Source: Siphonodentalium dalli (Eukaryota > Mollusca > Scaphopoda > Gadilida > Siphonodentaliidae). Taken from it: a DNA stretch of 64,000 nt. A program made the translations under genes and the position numbers. The stretch is from NCBI GenBank assembly GCA_032622095.1, contig CP136065.1, positions 100,015,343 to 100,079,342 on the forward strand. The letters are read 5' to 3'. A model generated the notes under the pieces. The model searched no databases. It was given only the letters and a program-made list of their open reading frames with translations, and was not told where the DNA came from. Positions 45,341 to 57,595 of this stretch are shown here, in pieces; position 1 is the first letter of the stretch; each line of letters starts with the position of its first letter.

Positions 45341-46025
45341 TTAAAATTGCTGCAACTGTCCAACACCATGCATGACTACACCTCGAATGCTCCTAAAATA
45401 ATGTTTCATCCCCGTAGCTCCCAAATGTACGCCATCAGACAAAAAATTCAGAGCATACATTCCCAAATTAATGTGCCGCCACATAAATATTTTGCTGTTT
45501 GGGATTTGAAACACCTGCAGAAAACGACTAATCATGTGCAGGGTCCTCAGAACCCTCATGTTATACGAAACAAAAGACACAGGAGAAGTCACCAACCGCA
45601 AACGATTTGAGCCAGGGACTGGAGCCTTGCATTTCACTGAGGTCCTGGGACACAAATGACACACATATAGACATTTGACCTGCAAACGCCGCACCAGTCG
45701 CCTGGCTAAAACCAGCAGTGCTGCCGCCACCTGTGTGGCATCCAAAGAGGGGTCGCCCAAATCATTCCCCCCGACCTGTAGAATCACAATCTGAGGCCGA
45801 AACTTCTCAGCTCGCGACCAAAGATCATCCCGTAATTGACGGGCCGTAGCTCCGCCCACACCCGAAATGCGGATGTCTAATGCATTGGGAGGCAACATGT
45901 AACTACCCAAAATCACCGGCGTAATTAAACTCAAAACTAGGGTCACGATTAAAATATTCCGTGCCCAAACGCCGGACATAGCTATCACCCCAAATTAAAA
46001 CACGAACAGAGTCAGCACCAGCCAT
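45341..46025 (-). pseudogene. SGNH/GDSL hydrolase-like ORF, one frameshift
   Basis: An esterase-fold protein of the kind carried as an accessory ORF by some retroelements. The natural start appears to be ATG at 46025, giving MAGADSVRVLIWGDSYVRRL with the block-I G-D-S (codons at 45981-45989). That frame stops after NYAGDFG. A single-base shift near 45905 restores the rest: SGVGGATARQL (block II glycine), VILQVGGNDLGDP (block III G-x-N-D) and SDGVHLGATG (block V D-x-x-H). All catalytic blocks survive and only the shift breaks it. The length (~225 residues) fits a single domain. Its orientation and position suggest it belongs to the Ngaro-like element. A CR1-type LINE ORF1 esterase is the alternative. 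Confidence 0.75.
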
Positions 46026-47058
46026 CCGTACATTAATAAAGACTTGAAACAAATTAGCGACAGCAAGAATACGCCATTGTTATCGCGTGCCCGGCAGCGA
46101 CTCGGGAGTTTACTAACTAAAATAAACGATAAAGTTTATGAGTCCAATAAGGGCCATACCTCTGGTACATGTAGGTAAGGTGTGTGTGGACGAAACCAAC
46201 AATATGTGGATGTCTGTTCTCCCATGTTGGTCTACATCACCATACCAAAGTACATCAAAATCCGATAACTGATGCTTGAGTTATAATGCAAAATGTGTGT
46301 ATGGACGGACGGACGGAAGTGTGGATGCACTGGCCAGAGTATACTTGTGGGGTGACCGCACATACCTATGAATACGTGTGGGATGCGATCTTTTGTTTTT
46401 TTGGCGTATACCTAATATTCCTGATGAGATACGGTATATCCCATTGTGAATGTGTTTTGGGAATCATAAACAGGGAAGACGTTTATAGTAAGTAATGAAA
46501 TTTTGAACTAAAAGAAATAATTGACAGTTGTAAAATAAAATCCAGACACGCTTTCAATTCTTTCTGTCAGCGGGGAGATCGTTCAACGCCGTTGTTCGTC
46601 CACGTCACCGCCGTTTCTTTCTGGTTCGATGAAACCTGGACCATTTTACTATGTTTCTATCGTGAATTGAGCATGTCCGAGATGAATGAACACTACCATT
46701 GATGATATGTGCTTCGTGTAACCCAGTGTAACATGGACAATAAATTAAACAATGTGGCTGTTATATATACATGTATACTCAGGTATACTGTCGAAATTCG
46801 CAGAAACATTACCAATTTCAAGCTAAAAACGGACATTCGCATGGAAAAGTATTTTTCGCAAAACATTTTGACTATACTGGTACGTTGATTGAAGCTGCTA
46901 TATATAACGAATGGAATGTATATAAATTGAGGTGTTAATAACTGAATACACGTATAAACAAAAACGAGAGATAAATACACAAAACTCCTCGCCTCGATTA
47001 TTCAAAAAAATACCAACAATCGCCACCGTTGTTTGCCGTTAAACGTCGCTGTAAGTCG
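46026..47058. other. Mostly unassigned; pearl-like relic
   Basis: At about 46150-46320 a single core-like unit (CATCACCATACCAAAGTACATC) is followed by GGACGGACGGACGG, resembling a pearl/HINE 3' part. At 46570-46620 GGGGAGATCGTTCAACGCCG and ACCGCCGTTTC resemble diverged pieces of the palindrome at 47059-47188. Confidence 0.4.
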
Positions 47059-47188
47059 ATCACCGCCGTTGGACATCGATCAGCACCGACGTAATTCCTT
47101 CCCCGCCGTTACTTGATTACATATATGTAATCAAGTAACGGCGGGGAAGGAATTACGTCGGTGCTGATCGATGTCCAACGGCGGTGAT
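47059..47188. repeat. Perfect 130-bp palindrome with no loop
   Basis: The left 65 bases (starting ATCACCGCCGTTGGACATCG) are, base for base, the reverse complement of the right 65. The centre is ATATAT in TTACATATATGTAA. Perfect spacer-free palindromes of this size are unstable and usually young. No TSD is evident, so it could be a MITE or a product of hairpin-mediated inverted duplication. Confidence 0.85.
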
Positions 47189-48021
47189 GTGAACACTGTA
47201 CAAAAGTTGTCAATACATGCTAAGTCATGCTTCCACTTACAATCTTATCGCAATCATGGTCTGTCATACAAACCCCAATGTATAGGCGGGGTGGTCCTCA
47301 GAGATAAATCGTAACAACACTTAAAAAGCAAATGACAAAGCTCTTTTAATAAATATGTGGCCCTGAATGTCCTGAAAAGGGCCGCCCTTAGGCATGGAAT
47401 GCTCTCTATATACGGCATCCATGGCATCAGTCACATCGCATCATCAACTGAAATAAAATAACAGATATGAGCACAGTAGTAGTATTTATTTGTACAATAT
47501 TTATAGACATATATGGTAACAATACAAATATTTAAAGTTGAGCATAAGTATATTGTACAGGAGCGGCATGGCCAAATGGGCCGTCTCCTGCCGCCCTATA
47601 TATAAATGGAATTCAAGTCATAATATAAAAATTCGAACTTTATCAAAACAGAAACACAAACGCTGTGCTTGTAGAGTGACGTACCATTGACACCAACATG
47701 CATAATATCCAAATGAGCAGATCAGCATGCTTGACTATAAGAGTATCTCAAAATATTGAGATGTTATCTTCAATTTTTTATATAATTATATCAAGATATT
47801 ATCCAAAAAATTTAGAGATAATTATCTGAAAATATGATGCCGACCAGAAGGCCATCGCTTAGCCATCTTGGCCAATTTCGGTCAAATAAAGAGTGTTGTA
47901 TGGTTGCCCCTTTACAACATTTCGATCCCCTAACACCAACCCCAATCTAAAATGGCCGGCGCCCAATGGTTACAAATATGACAACCATGTCTTTTCTCAG
48001 TCCCTAGCTCGACTGATGTAG
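47189..48021. other. Unassigned sequence
   Basis: No repeat or domain recognised. Small inverted runs around 47750-47830 are AT-rich and weak. Confidence 0.35.
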
Positions 48022-48029
48022 GTCAAACG

Positions 48030-49198
48030 CAGGGATGTGGCTAGAGGGTCTCCGCTGGGGGGTGTCCACCTTGGGAATTTCCAACTGCACCCCCCCCCCC
48101 TTGAGTCGGAATCACACCAACACAACTTTTTGCATAATTCCATTTGCACCCCCCCCCCCTTTTGAGTCGGAATCGCACCAACACAACTATTTTGCATAAT
48201 TCCATTTGCACCCCCCCTTGTACCTCATGCTCAGGCCTAATTTCCTATATATTCATAAGCCATGCTTCTATTTTCCCAGTATGAGAACATTAAGAAATTT
48301 TAACCTGAAAATTGCCCCCAAAAAACAATTAGTGATCTAATTCCAGACAAATGCACACAGCTACCGACAACAGACCAGGAAACACCGGGCCGACCATGGT
48401 TGTTCGGCCCGGCCCGGTGTGAGAAAATTTTGAAAACTATACAAGAAAATCGCAAATCCTAGCATCTAGACTGGCCTCAACTGAAGCTTTCCTAGTGTTG
48501 GAAATTTCAAACCTCATGCTCCCCCTCAGGTTGGAAAATTCTTCAACTGATGACCATTTATGTCTACAAGTTTGACCAAATGTAGTAAAATATTGTTTTG
48601 CTAAACTAATTAGAGTTTTGTATTGGCCATGTGGATGGGGCAATGGCACACCGGGCCGACCATGGTTCGGCCCGGTGTGCGAAAATTTTGAAATCTGAAC
48701 AAAGAAAATGGCAAAATCCTAACATCTAGACTAGCATCAAGCCTTCCTACTGTTGGAAATTTCAAACCCTACACCCCCACTTAGGTTGGAAAATTTCCAA
48801 CTGATGATAATTCCAATGACAATGTTGACCAATTGTATGACAATATTGTTTTCTTAAATTAACTAGAAGTTTTTGACTGGCCACGGGGGAGGGACCAGGA
48901 CACAAGCTTTCCAAGTGTTGGAAATTTCCAACCTGTCATCCCCCTGAGGTTGGCAAATTTCCTACTGATGACAATTTCTGTCAAAATTTTTGACAAAAAA
49001 TAGGAACATATATGCAAATATTGGTCGAAAAACAATAAATTCCCCCCAATAAATTGTTTTATAATCAAACTACAAGAACATTTTCAACCTATTGTTGGTG
49101 TGAAATTTCGTTGTGGCAGGTATGAAATTTCCAACTATTGAAAATATAGCTCTCTGCTGGGGGTGAGACACCCCCACACCCCCTCTAGCCACATCCCT
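48030..49198 (-). mobile_element. hAT-like non-autonomous element, copy 2
   Basis: Ends CAGGGATGTGGCTAGAGGG and complement. The exact 8-bp TSD GTCAAACG lies at 48022-48029 and 49199-49206. It is homologous over its length to 10392-12053 in reverse orientation and lacks that copy's 566-bp insert. It contains a tandem duplication of the unit TTGAGTCGGAATCRCACC with C-tracts near 48090-48215. Two GGCCGACCATGG-type palindromes (around 48395 and 48655) match the same positions in copy 1. Non-coding. Confidence 0.78.
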
Positions 49199-49369
49199 GG
49201 TCAAACGATGGATGACGTAGGGTAGCACAGGACCATCATGCGAACCCATGCACCCAACACCTCACCTGATCCTAAAGGCACTATACGGGCAGACTGATGT
49301 CTGGTGTTTATCGAATTAGACTACATGTATGTATACAGTGTCATTGACATACATTGTACCCTCTACTAT

Positions 49370-49520
49370 TGCATTAAAAGTAAAACACAAAACTAAAAAA
49401 TATTGCGTTAAACGCAATATAAATACCGGTATAAATTATTGCCTTTAAATGCAATGTAGTATTGTGTTCAATGCGGTTATAACAACAATGTAGCCTAATG
49501 CGTTTAAACCATGTAACAGT
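49370..49520. repeat. Cluster of short TTGCRTTTAAACGCAA-like palindromes
   Basis: ATATTGCGTTAAACGCAATAT, ATTGCCTTTAAATGCAAT, ATTGTGTTCAATGCGGTT and TAATGCGTTTAAACC occur within 150 bp. They echo the TTGCGCTTAAGCGCAA palindromes of 15.7-19.0 kb but differ in spacing, and no TATGGGAGG ends are present. Confidence 0.5.
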
Positions 49521-49939
49521 ACAGGGAATGACAACAGTTTAGCGCTACTGTGTACAGTATAGAAGGTGGCCATGCGTTACCAACGAATAACTAACGTTCG
49601 TTGCATCGGGGCAAAATGAAACCCAATATCATACAAACCAGCATTACAATGTTCAGGACCACTAAACACATTATTGAATTTATTGTATTAGCTGAACATT
49701 ATTTTATACCAACGTCATGCGTGTATGACTCCCAACTACCTGTAAAATATCTTTTGTATCCAGATAGCACAATGGTTTTGTATTTTGAAACTTAGTTTGA
49801 GTCGATAAATGCAAGAACACAATCTGGCAGGACTATAGTGACATCGCCATGTATTGATTTTACTGTATCTTATAAACGGATATCGCATCTATAGGCCTTC
49901 TATAGCTCAGCCTGTGATACCGAAAAGAGGAGAATACCA
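49521..49939. other. Unassigned sequence
   Basis: No feature supported. Confidence 0.35.
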
Positions 49940-50167
49940 GTGCGTGTGAGGAAAGAATTGTTTACCACCGGTATGTTCCGAGAAAAAGAAGGTGAGGCCT
50001 TTCTAGTTCATAAAGTAGATTATTCAGTAATTACGCGTGTTTTACTCAAATGGCCGGATATTGAGAAGTGTAAATTAGAACCCCAGCATGCACAGTGGCG
50101 ATGGCGTGTGCATACGGATTTGCATGAGATGTCGAATGCCTTGAGTGTTATCCTTCCGCAATTGTAA
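49940..50167 (+). CDS. Unrecognised 75-codon ORF
   Basis: A short ORF of balanced, charged composition (FREKEGEAFLVHKVDY, CKLEPQHAQWRWRVHTD). It looks more protein-like than its AT-rich neighbours. There is no known motif, paralogue or splice context I can defend. It may be an exon, a transposon remnant or chance. Confidence 0.15.
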   Translation: MRVRKELFTTGMFREKEGEAFLVHKVDYSVITRVLLKWPDIEKCKLEPQHAQWRWRVHTDLHEMSNALSVILPQL

Positions 50168-52658
50168 GAGTGACATAATTATATATAAACAAGTATACAA
50201 CATACATGCACATGTGCGATTTTGCGTTTACTATACACGCCCGACCGACATCTCCTAACTGATCATTCCTGATGTTTTCCTGTTTTCCGAAGAATTATTC
50301 CATGCTATTTCCCGGTCTTGTTATTGTGTGATGCTTTAATTTTAAGGTTCTGATTTATTCGACGAGGCCAACGTCCTTTATGTCGTGTATAACGTGGACG
50401 TCGATTAATTCCACACTGAACATAATACGGCTTGAAAAAGATGATACCGGTCAGAGCGCATGCGCAAGGGTGTTATTCGGTGTACTCGATTGAGTAATTA
50501 ACTTCCAAACTGACTCAAAAAATAATCATACATTATATATGGAAAGCCAAAATAAAGGGACATGCTTGTTGCTACAAGTATATAGTTGCTAATTGCCAGT
50601 TGCTTGTTGGCAGGTGTATACTGTATAGCCGCCAATAAATTCAACATCACAAAACGCAAAGTTGGCGCACGTATAATATAATATATAACTATTATTATAA
50701 ATAGTATAACATATACGAAAAGAGAAATAATCATGGGACTTTGAGTACGGAATAGTATACATGTGGGCAATTGCAAGGAATGTATAAAAGTGTTTGGGCT
50801 ACTCATATAATTATGGCACCATATGTCCATGATGTCATGCGTTATGCCAATGATGCCAATAAGTTTGTATACCGGTTTGCATCTTTAGTAAATATATACA
50901 CACATGTATATTGTATATACTTAAGGGGATTTCAAGTCTGCAAAGAGTGTGCCTGTCTTTTTACAGAACGAGGTCTCCAGATGATCAATTTAGTGATGCT
51001 ATCCCGCACGGGCCTCATTCTGCTTAGGCCTCATTTTCTGGGAAGTATTTATAGTCTTAAATTAACATTGTTTTTAGTTACTTTTTCCCTTCTGCAAAAG
51101 AAGTTTATATATCCCCTAATTTGCAAAAGATAAACGTTAGGTGAACATCACCAACTTCAACTGAGGACTTCAATCTGATCCTAGGTTACCCATAGTAGTT
51201 GAGGCCTAAGTAGAATTGGGTCCCACAGAGGGTGAATTTGGTGACGATAGCCCGCTGCGTTGTCTAGCGTCACCAAATGTGTGAGGTTAATTGATTTAGG
51301 AGATTCTGTGCATTTTAGTTTTCTGTCTTGAACATACACCACACATATTCCCGATGTGATCATATTATGGGCATTTAAATAGGAAGTGTAGTTCGTTCTG
51401 AACTCTAACTTTTTTCTTTACAATTGCCACAAAATCTTTTCTTTCCTTTTTTCCACCATGCACATCGGCCGGTATCAATGTATAGTTTATGAATGGGCAC
51501 TGACTCTCAAAATTCATGTCCACAACACTTTGGAATATAAACTTTTAAATGTTCATTAAAATCCAAGCGTTTGCATATCTATATATATAAAAGCGAACAA
51601 TTCGGGTATCATTTGTGTCGAGTTCGTGCAAAACAGTACTGCTCCATGCACTGTAGATTCGCTCACAGGGGCATGTCGTACAATGTAAATTAAAAAATAT
51701 CGGTTTAAAACGAGCGCCCCACTTTAAAAATTGTATTGTTTGTCGATATATTTTTAATTTATATTTACTCGTTTTAACGACACATCCCTTTGGACATTTA
51801 TGACCTCTTTAATGGCTTTATTTGAAAATTAATCACATTAAAATTTGTATTCACAGCGAGTATATATATAGATGGGGCGCATCAAAGTCACAATTATAGT
51901 TACACAAGGGACACGTTTACAGGTGGATGTGTATCGACCGCCGATAGTCTTCAATGGCTACACACAATCATGCTTTCTTTTGTGATCACGCAGTTCATAT
52001 TGCTATCGATTGAACAAAAATAGCGAATACTTTACAATACGTGCTCACACTGATGAAATCAACATGTGCATGCGTGTTGCAACTTGTCACTAAATTCAGA
52101 TTTCTAAAGTTTCGCGCATATTTCTGTGTTATCGGGCGGATTAAGGGAGGTATGTAATCAAATAAGATATATAAGGTTGTAATAATGTTTGCTTTTCATT
52201 TATATTCTTTTATCATCAGTCCACAGGTAGCACACATAAGACTAGATCGTGCTATAGATCGACATACAATATATGGCTGTAGGAATCACTGAACTAAATG
52301 GTTTCCCATAGGCGACAGTTTTAACGTTTCGGCCAAATTCACTGAATTGAAGCCTGCATGCCATACCAGTGATATTTACCCAGCTAGATTGACACCAGTT
52401 GATCACGAAAATGCAAGAAAAATCACAGGTCATGTGTTTACTTTTTTAAATAAATCCCCAAGTGTACGACAGGGCTATCCCACAGCCAAATTTGATCTGA
52501 AAAAAACCCAGAACTACAGCAGCTAGTTAAATAAATTTCCCGCTCACAAAAATCCATTCCCCCATTCATTCACCAGTTTAAATTATTTAGATATTATGTA
52601 CAAATCAAATAAACGCAATGTCATCCTTTAATAACGTGTCGCATGTATCAGGTGAAGG
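50168..52658. other. Unassigned; one possible Helitron 5' end
   Basis: At about 51575 TCTATATATATAAAAGCGAAC, preceded by A, resembles a Helitron 5' start. No matching 3' hairpin plus CTRR was found downstream. The rest has no recognisable repeat or gene. Confidence 0.3.
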
Positions 52659-52952
52659 TCATTCTTCAGTTACCTTCACCTTTAGCAATTCCACGGTGTA
52701 CTCGCTCCCCGACTCTAGAACACATTTAGCTCCCTGATTCCTGTACGCCCGCATGCAGAGATCATATTCTATAGTTGGGCGGATACATGTAAAATCGTTC
52801 ATTTTAATGAATAAATTGTGAAATTTGGCCCAGACGTTCCTGGTTGGTTCTTTTGAAAATATTTTCGGTAGGCAACTAGATCGGACCATTTTTAGGGTTT
52901 TTGGGGGTTTCCATAGCAACGAACCCCATTGCAGCCTACTTTCCACAGACAC
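52659..52952 (-). CDS. Unrecognised 97-codon ORF
   Basis: Minus-strand ORF with non-repetitive, mixed composition (SSCLPKIFSKEPTRNVWAKF, CMRAYRNQGAKCVLESGSEY). I recognise no domain. It could be a host exon or random. The start is arbitrary and no supporting neighbour exists. Confidence 0.2.
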   Translation of the reverse strand: MSVESRLQWGSLLWKPPKTLKMVRSSCLPKIFSKEPTRNVWAKFHNLFIKMNDFTCIRPTIEYDLCMRAYRNQGAKCVLESGSEYTVELLKVKVTEE

Positions 52953-53849
52953 ATCTATACAGGACCGGAGAATGTGGGTAGGTCAGAGGTATTTCCTTTT
53001 CAAAATTCAACGCTAGTGACAGAAGTATTATCCGACAACTTTTAGGCAGCCGAGGCACTGGTTAGTTGCTATGGCAACAAAATATACACAATCACGTGAC
53101 CAATTTGTAGCTGAATGGTACGTTGGTATTCGTAGAGATGGACTTCAACTCAATTGGTATTTTGAACAAAATCGTGGTTACTCTTCCGCGAATATAGTTA
53201 TATTAAATATTGTTTGACCTTATACTGCTATAATAACGGAAACCATATCAAATTGGGATTACTTAATACACTCAAATTACTCTCGAAAAAGTGGACATTT
53301 CTAGAAATAAGTTTTCCACCGATATGTCTTTATGGACACACATGCGCTAGATTTATGGTGGTTAATGTAACCATTTGACATTAAATAACTGTCCAATAGT
53401 GTATATAGGTTGACATTTCTCATAAGAGATGTATGCCAAGATGTTCATAAAATTACTCAAGATGGCTTCCAAAATGGCAACCAAATTTGTTTTAAAAAAG
53501 GTTGATTTGTCACATATTATATCTCGAACATTATTCTCTGCTGTTCTGAAAAAAATAGCATAGGCCTTATATGTTGTAGCTCACTTGGTTATTAACCAAG
53601 TTACATAATCAACTGACAACTAAATGTTCTATTCTGGTTGTCCCAGTACCTTCTGGGGATGACAAATTCATTTTAACGATGCAGTATGGAATTCTGCCAA
53701 AACATCTTATGGGATTCTGGTCATATTTATGAACGGCAATGAGCAAAACTTCGAAACAGAACTGAGAGGAACCATATTATGTGGCTACTCTTATCCATTA
53801 GCTTCACAATTGATCAGCTAAGTACATGGTGTGTGTCAAAATAGCAGCC
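52953..53849. other. Unassigned sequence
   Basis: No feature supported. Short motifs AAGATGGCTTCCAAAATGG near 53460 recall pearl-type cores but are too short to call. Confidence 0.3.
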
Positions 53850-54270
53850 AGGGCGTGACTGCATGTGTGGTCATATGTAAGGTGAATATGTTCAGAGGGA
53901 GTAATTGTATGATCATGAACGATGTGAATAGTTATACAAGGAGTGGCTATATGGTCATGTGTGGGGTGTCCATGATATGCATAGGTATACAAGGAGTGGA
54001 TGTATGGTCATGTGTGAAGTGGATATGTATACAGGGGATGGCTGTATGATAATTGAAGTGGTGTACGGGTATAACGAGAGTAGCTACATGGTCATCGGTG
54101 TGTTGTTTATGTATCTATGAAGTAACTGGATAGCCTTGTGCGGGATTTACAGGTGTACTTTGGGTGGCCATTGTCATGGATGGGTGTATATCTATACATG
54201 TGTTGGTTGTATGCTCATGGGTGGGTGTATGGCCAACTGGGGAGTGGTTGTATGCTTATGGGTAATGTAT
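53850..54270 (+). repeat. Degenerate minisatellite (~55-60-bp unit)
   Basis: Repeated GTATACAAGGAGTGGCTATA...TGGTCATGTGTGGGGTG motifs with drifting length. About six recognisable copies decay towards the right. Confidence 0.6.
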
Positions 54271-55489
54271 ACATGAGTGCATGGAATGAATGAACGGTCG
54301 TGATTATTGAAGTGCATATGCTTACATGGAGTACACGTACAGCTGGATAGTGCAACTAGGGCCTAAGTATGGCATGGTGAAACCTGATTTTTAGGATATA
54401 TATATAACATTTCAGCGCTGCGAAGGTAATCTTAAAGCAGGAATTCCCATTCTTATCATGTGCACCAAAGATACTACCGAAACTTCAATTTGTCAACAAC
54501 CGGCCAATCTCGAAACCGCCAATTCACACCAACCAGTGTTCATATAAAACTTCGTTTATTGTGGTCAATAAATAAATAAATTCAAAAAATCTGTTATATT
54601 GTCTTTATGGATTACCGACGATGATATTATCTTAAATTGAAACTTATCACATGAAATTTGTGCTGACAGGTAAAACTAAGTCCAAATTTGTGTTACTTAG
54701 TTTTTGAAGAAAATCCATTCGTTTCCATGGCAACAAACAACATTTTCGTGACCTGGGCCCAAATTTTAGTCTGTTATATATATTGGCCTTTTCTCTATTG
54801 GACAAAGCAACGACTACCTCGATATGGCTGATACTATTCACATAGTTGTCGTCAAAATAAACTGCCCTATACCGTAACCTATAACAGGGGTTGGTTGCTA
54901 TGGCAACTGCTTAATCACCCTAACTGACCTCGGATTTTTGTGCATACCGATTTTTAAAAACTGAGACATACCAAAGATTAAGTGTCCGATATTTCGTAAT
55001 TTATTCACAAAGTGTAACGATTCGCCTATTTTCTAGCACATATCCGCTCCACTATTCCACCAGTTCTGATGGGGGACTCTATATAACAATAAATTCGTGT
55101 GTTTGTTTATTCAACAAAATGTTCACAAATCGTTAAATTGTTTGAACACATGCATCAAACTATTTGTATGGGACAATCATCCATTGAATTGTTTTGATAT
55201 ATAATAAACATCCAACAACCCTATTATGAGAGGCACGTTTTCGTGTTGTGGTGAAATTAGCTCACTGTGTGTGTAATTCAGCATAAACATGAAGATGTGA
55301 TGTGTTGATAATCTCTCCTATATATTTTGATACAATCTGTATTCGAGAGATAACCCACATCCTCCGGACCTCAATGATATGATCGTGAATGAGTATTGAT
55401 ATACCCCACTAAACTTTGACAAACACAAGTAATGGTGTGTAGATAATTTACATATCTCTCCTATATATTTTGATACAATCTATCTAATT
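54271..55489. other. Unassigned sequence before the Helitron cluster
   Basis: AT-rich. A local duplication of CTCTCCTATATATTTTGATACAATCT occurs at about 55315, 55455 and 55500, leading into the cluster. Confidence 0.4.
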
Positions 55490-56021
55490 TACATATCTCT
55501 CTGATATATTTTGATACAATCTATCTGTTTGTCTGTTTGTCATTTATACAAATCTACGATTCTCCACCGATCGAGACCGAACTTCCTATCTAGGGGTAAA
55601 ATACCACGGAGACGGTCGTTGTCGTATTGGCGACCCCGTGCGACGCCCGTGCAGCGCATGCGCAGACGAGATCTCGGAAACGGGTGGAGCTATCGACTTG
55701 AAATTTGCTATGTGAATGTATCTTGCCCCGGATACGAATTTTATTGGATCGCCGAGCCCGTGCGACGCCAGCTTCGCGCATGCGCAGACGAGATCTCGGA
55801 AACGGGTGGAGCTATCGACTTGAAATTTGGTATGTGAATGTATCTTGCCCCGGATACGATTTTATCGGGTCGCCGAGCCCGTGCGACGCCATCTTCGCGC
55901 ATGCGCAGACCAGATCTCGGAAACGGGTGGAGCTATCGACTTGAAATTTGGTTTTTGAATAGCTATCGACTTGAAATTTGGTTTTTTTAATAGCCCGGAC
56001 AACGTCGGGCTCATCGGCTAG
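55490..56021 (+). mobile_element. Non-autonomous Helitron, 128-bp core subtype
   Basis: Ends in the hairpin AGCCCGGACAACGTCGGGCT, then CATCGG, CTAG (56018-56021) and T. The body has about three tandem units of ~128 bp (GCGCATGCGCAGACGAGATC, CGGGTGGAGCTATCGAC, TGTATCTTGCCCCGGATACG). The 5' end lies at one of the TCTCTCTGATATATTTTG sites and is not certain. ORFs here are read through the repeats. Confidence 0.6.
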
Positions 56022-56060
56022 TCTACTATATATTTTGAGAACTACGTATATATATATATA

Positions 56061-56714
56061 CTAGCTGGTGGATCCGACTTCGTCCGGGCTGTTTCCCCTC
56101 TGCTTTTCGGCGAATTGCGCGATTTGACCTTGAATTGTCCATTTTGAAGGTCAAGGTCAGGTGGGGTCACGATTTGACCCGTCCAAAACACTGCGCGGAC
56201 AAAAGTACCCGACAAAAGTACCCGTCGAAATCTATCCGGTTTTACCCGATTTGACCTCGAATTGATCATTTTGAAGGTCAAGGTCAGGTCGGGGTCACGA
56301 TTTGACCCGTCCAAAACACTCAGTGGACAAAAGTAACCCTACGTGTGAAATTTCGTCGAAATCCCCTAAAAAATCGCGATTTGACCTTGAATTGACCCGA
56401 TTTCAAGGTCACGTCGCACGGGCAAACGAATAGGCTTACGACACTCCCCATACGAAAGTATCCCCAGACACTAATTTTCATCGAAATCCCGTGATACTCG
56501 GGCGTTCGACCTTGAAATGACCCGATTTCAAGGTCAAGGTCACGTCGCACGGGCAAATTAATAGACCCATGTCACTCCCCGGCCGAAAGTAGCCCACACA
56601 TACCAAGTTTATCGAAATCGGTTCGGTCGTTCTCGAGTCCATCGCAAACACACAGACAGACAGACACACACACACACACCCCCCACACACACAGATTTCC
56701 CAAAATATATAATT
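56061..56714 (-). mobile_element. Non-autonomous Helitron, minus orientation
   Basis: Reading on the minus strand, the 3' end is CCCGGACGAAGTCGGATCC, then ACCAG, CTAG and T (56061-56064). The body contains inverted copies of the ~120-bp units of 25086-25767, then diverged units (CGGGCAAAYNAATAG), a CA/CAGA microsatellite near 56645 and an AT-rich 5' part. Confidence 0.55.
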
Positions 56715-57595
56715 GACATAAATATATATAGTCGCTATAGACTCCAAAACGGCTGGCTCGATTGAGCTCAAACTTCCCATCTAAGGGTAAAAACCGACGG
56801 GAATGGTCGTCGCGGCGTTTCGGAGAAGCTCTGAGCGCTCATTCTCCACTCCCAATCATCAAAATCACCGTCCTCGGCACTGCGGGGGTTAAGGCGGTCA
56901 CGCTCTGTATATTGACCAAATTTGGCGTTGTTAACCGAGTAACGCTCTTTATTGCCATACGAATGCGTACGAAACTACGGATGCAAAACGCACCGGAACC
57001 GGAATGCATTTATCTTGATTAAAAAGGCAAAATTAACTCATTGGAAAACAACAAATGCGTGTCGTGTGATTCTTATGTCTGTCGTTCCTAGGAACGGGGG
57101 AGATTTTCATCGAATCACAAAACGCACCGGAACCGGAATGCATTTATCTTGATTAAAAAGGCAGAACAACAAATGCGTGTCGTGTGATTCTTATGTCTTC
57201 TTATGGGAGATTTTCATCGAATCATACCTCTTTTAGGGACGGGGGAGAATTTCATCGGGTCAGTTTTTCCGTCCTAGGGACGGGGAACCATCATTTCTCT
57301 TGACTAAAAAGGCAGAATTAACTCATTGAAAAACAAAAAAATTAATTAAAACAAAAAATCCGTGTTGTGTGATTCTTATGTCTGTCGTTCCTAGGAAGGG
57401 GGAGATTTTCATCGGGTCAGTTTTTCCGCCCGATGTACCGTAAATCATACCTCTTTTAGGGACGGGTACCATCATTTCTCTTGATTAAAATGGCAGAATT
57501 AACTCATTGAAAAACAAAAAATTAAAAAAGGCAGATTTTTTTTATTAAATGTCATGTTTCTGACCAACCACGACAGTGGCGGGCTAACCTGCTAG
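56715..57595 (+). mobile_element. Non-autonomous Helitron, tandem copy 1
   Basis: Starts near CTATAGACTCCAAAACGGCTGG and ends with the stem-forming GACAGTGGCGGGCTAACCTG, CTAG and T at 57592-57596. The adjacent downstream copy repeats the same order of blocks (CTGAGCNCTCATTCTCCACT, AACGCTCTTTATTGCCAT, GCATTTATCTTGATTAAAAA). Within this copy a ~200-bp block is repeated several times with decay. No Rep/helicase. Confidence 0.6.

Noticed and set aside
50498-50830. 110-codon minus-strand ORF with hydrophobic stretch (VYVILFIIIVIYYII)
   Set aside because: The hydrophobicity follows from AT-rich TATAAT-type codons. There is no supporting context for a membrane protein.
55511-55944. ORFs with repeated MRRRDLGNGWSYRLE peptides
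   Set aside because: These are read through 128-bp non-coding Helitron core repeats. Equivalent ORFs occur on the other strand and in the inverted copy at 58533-58927.
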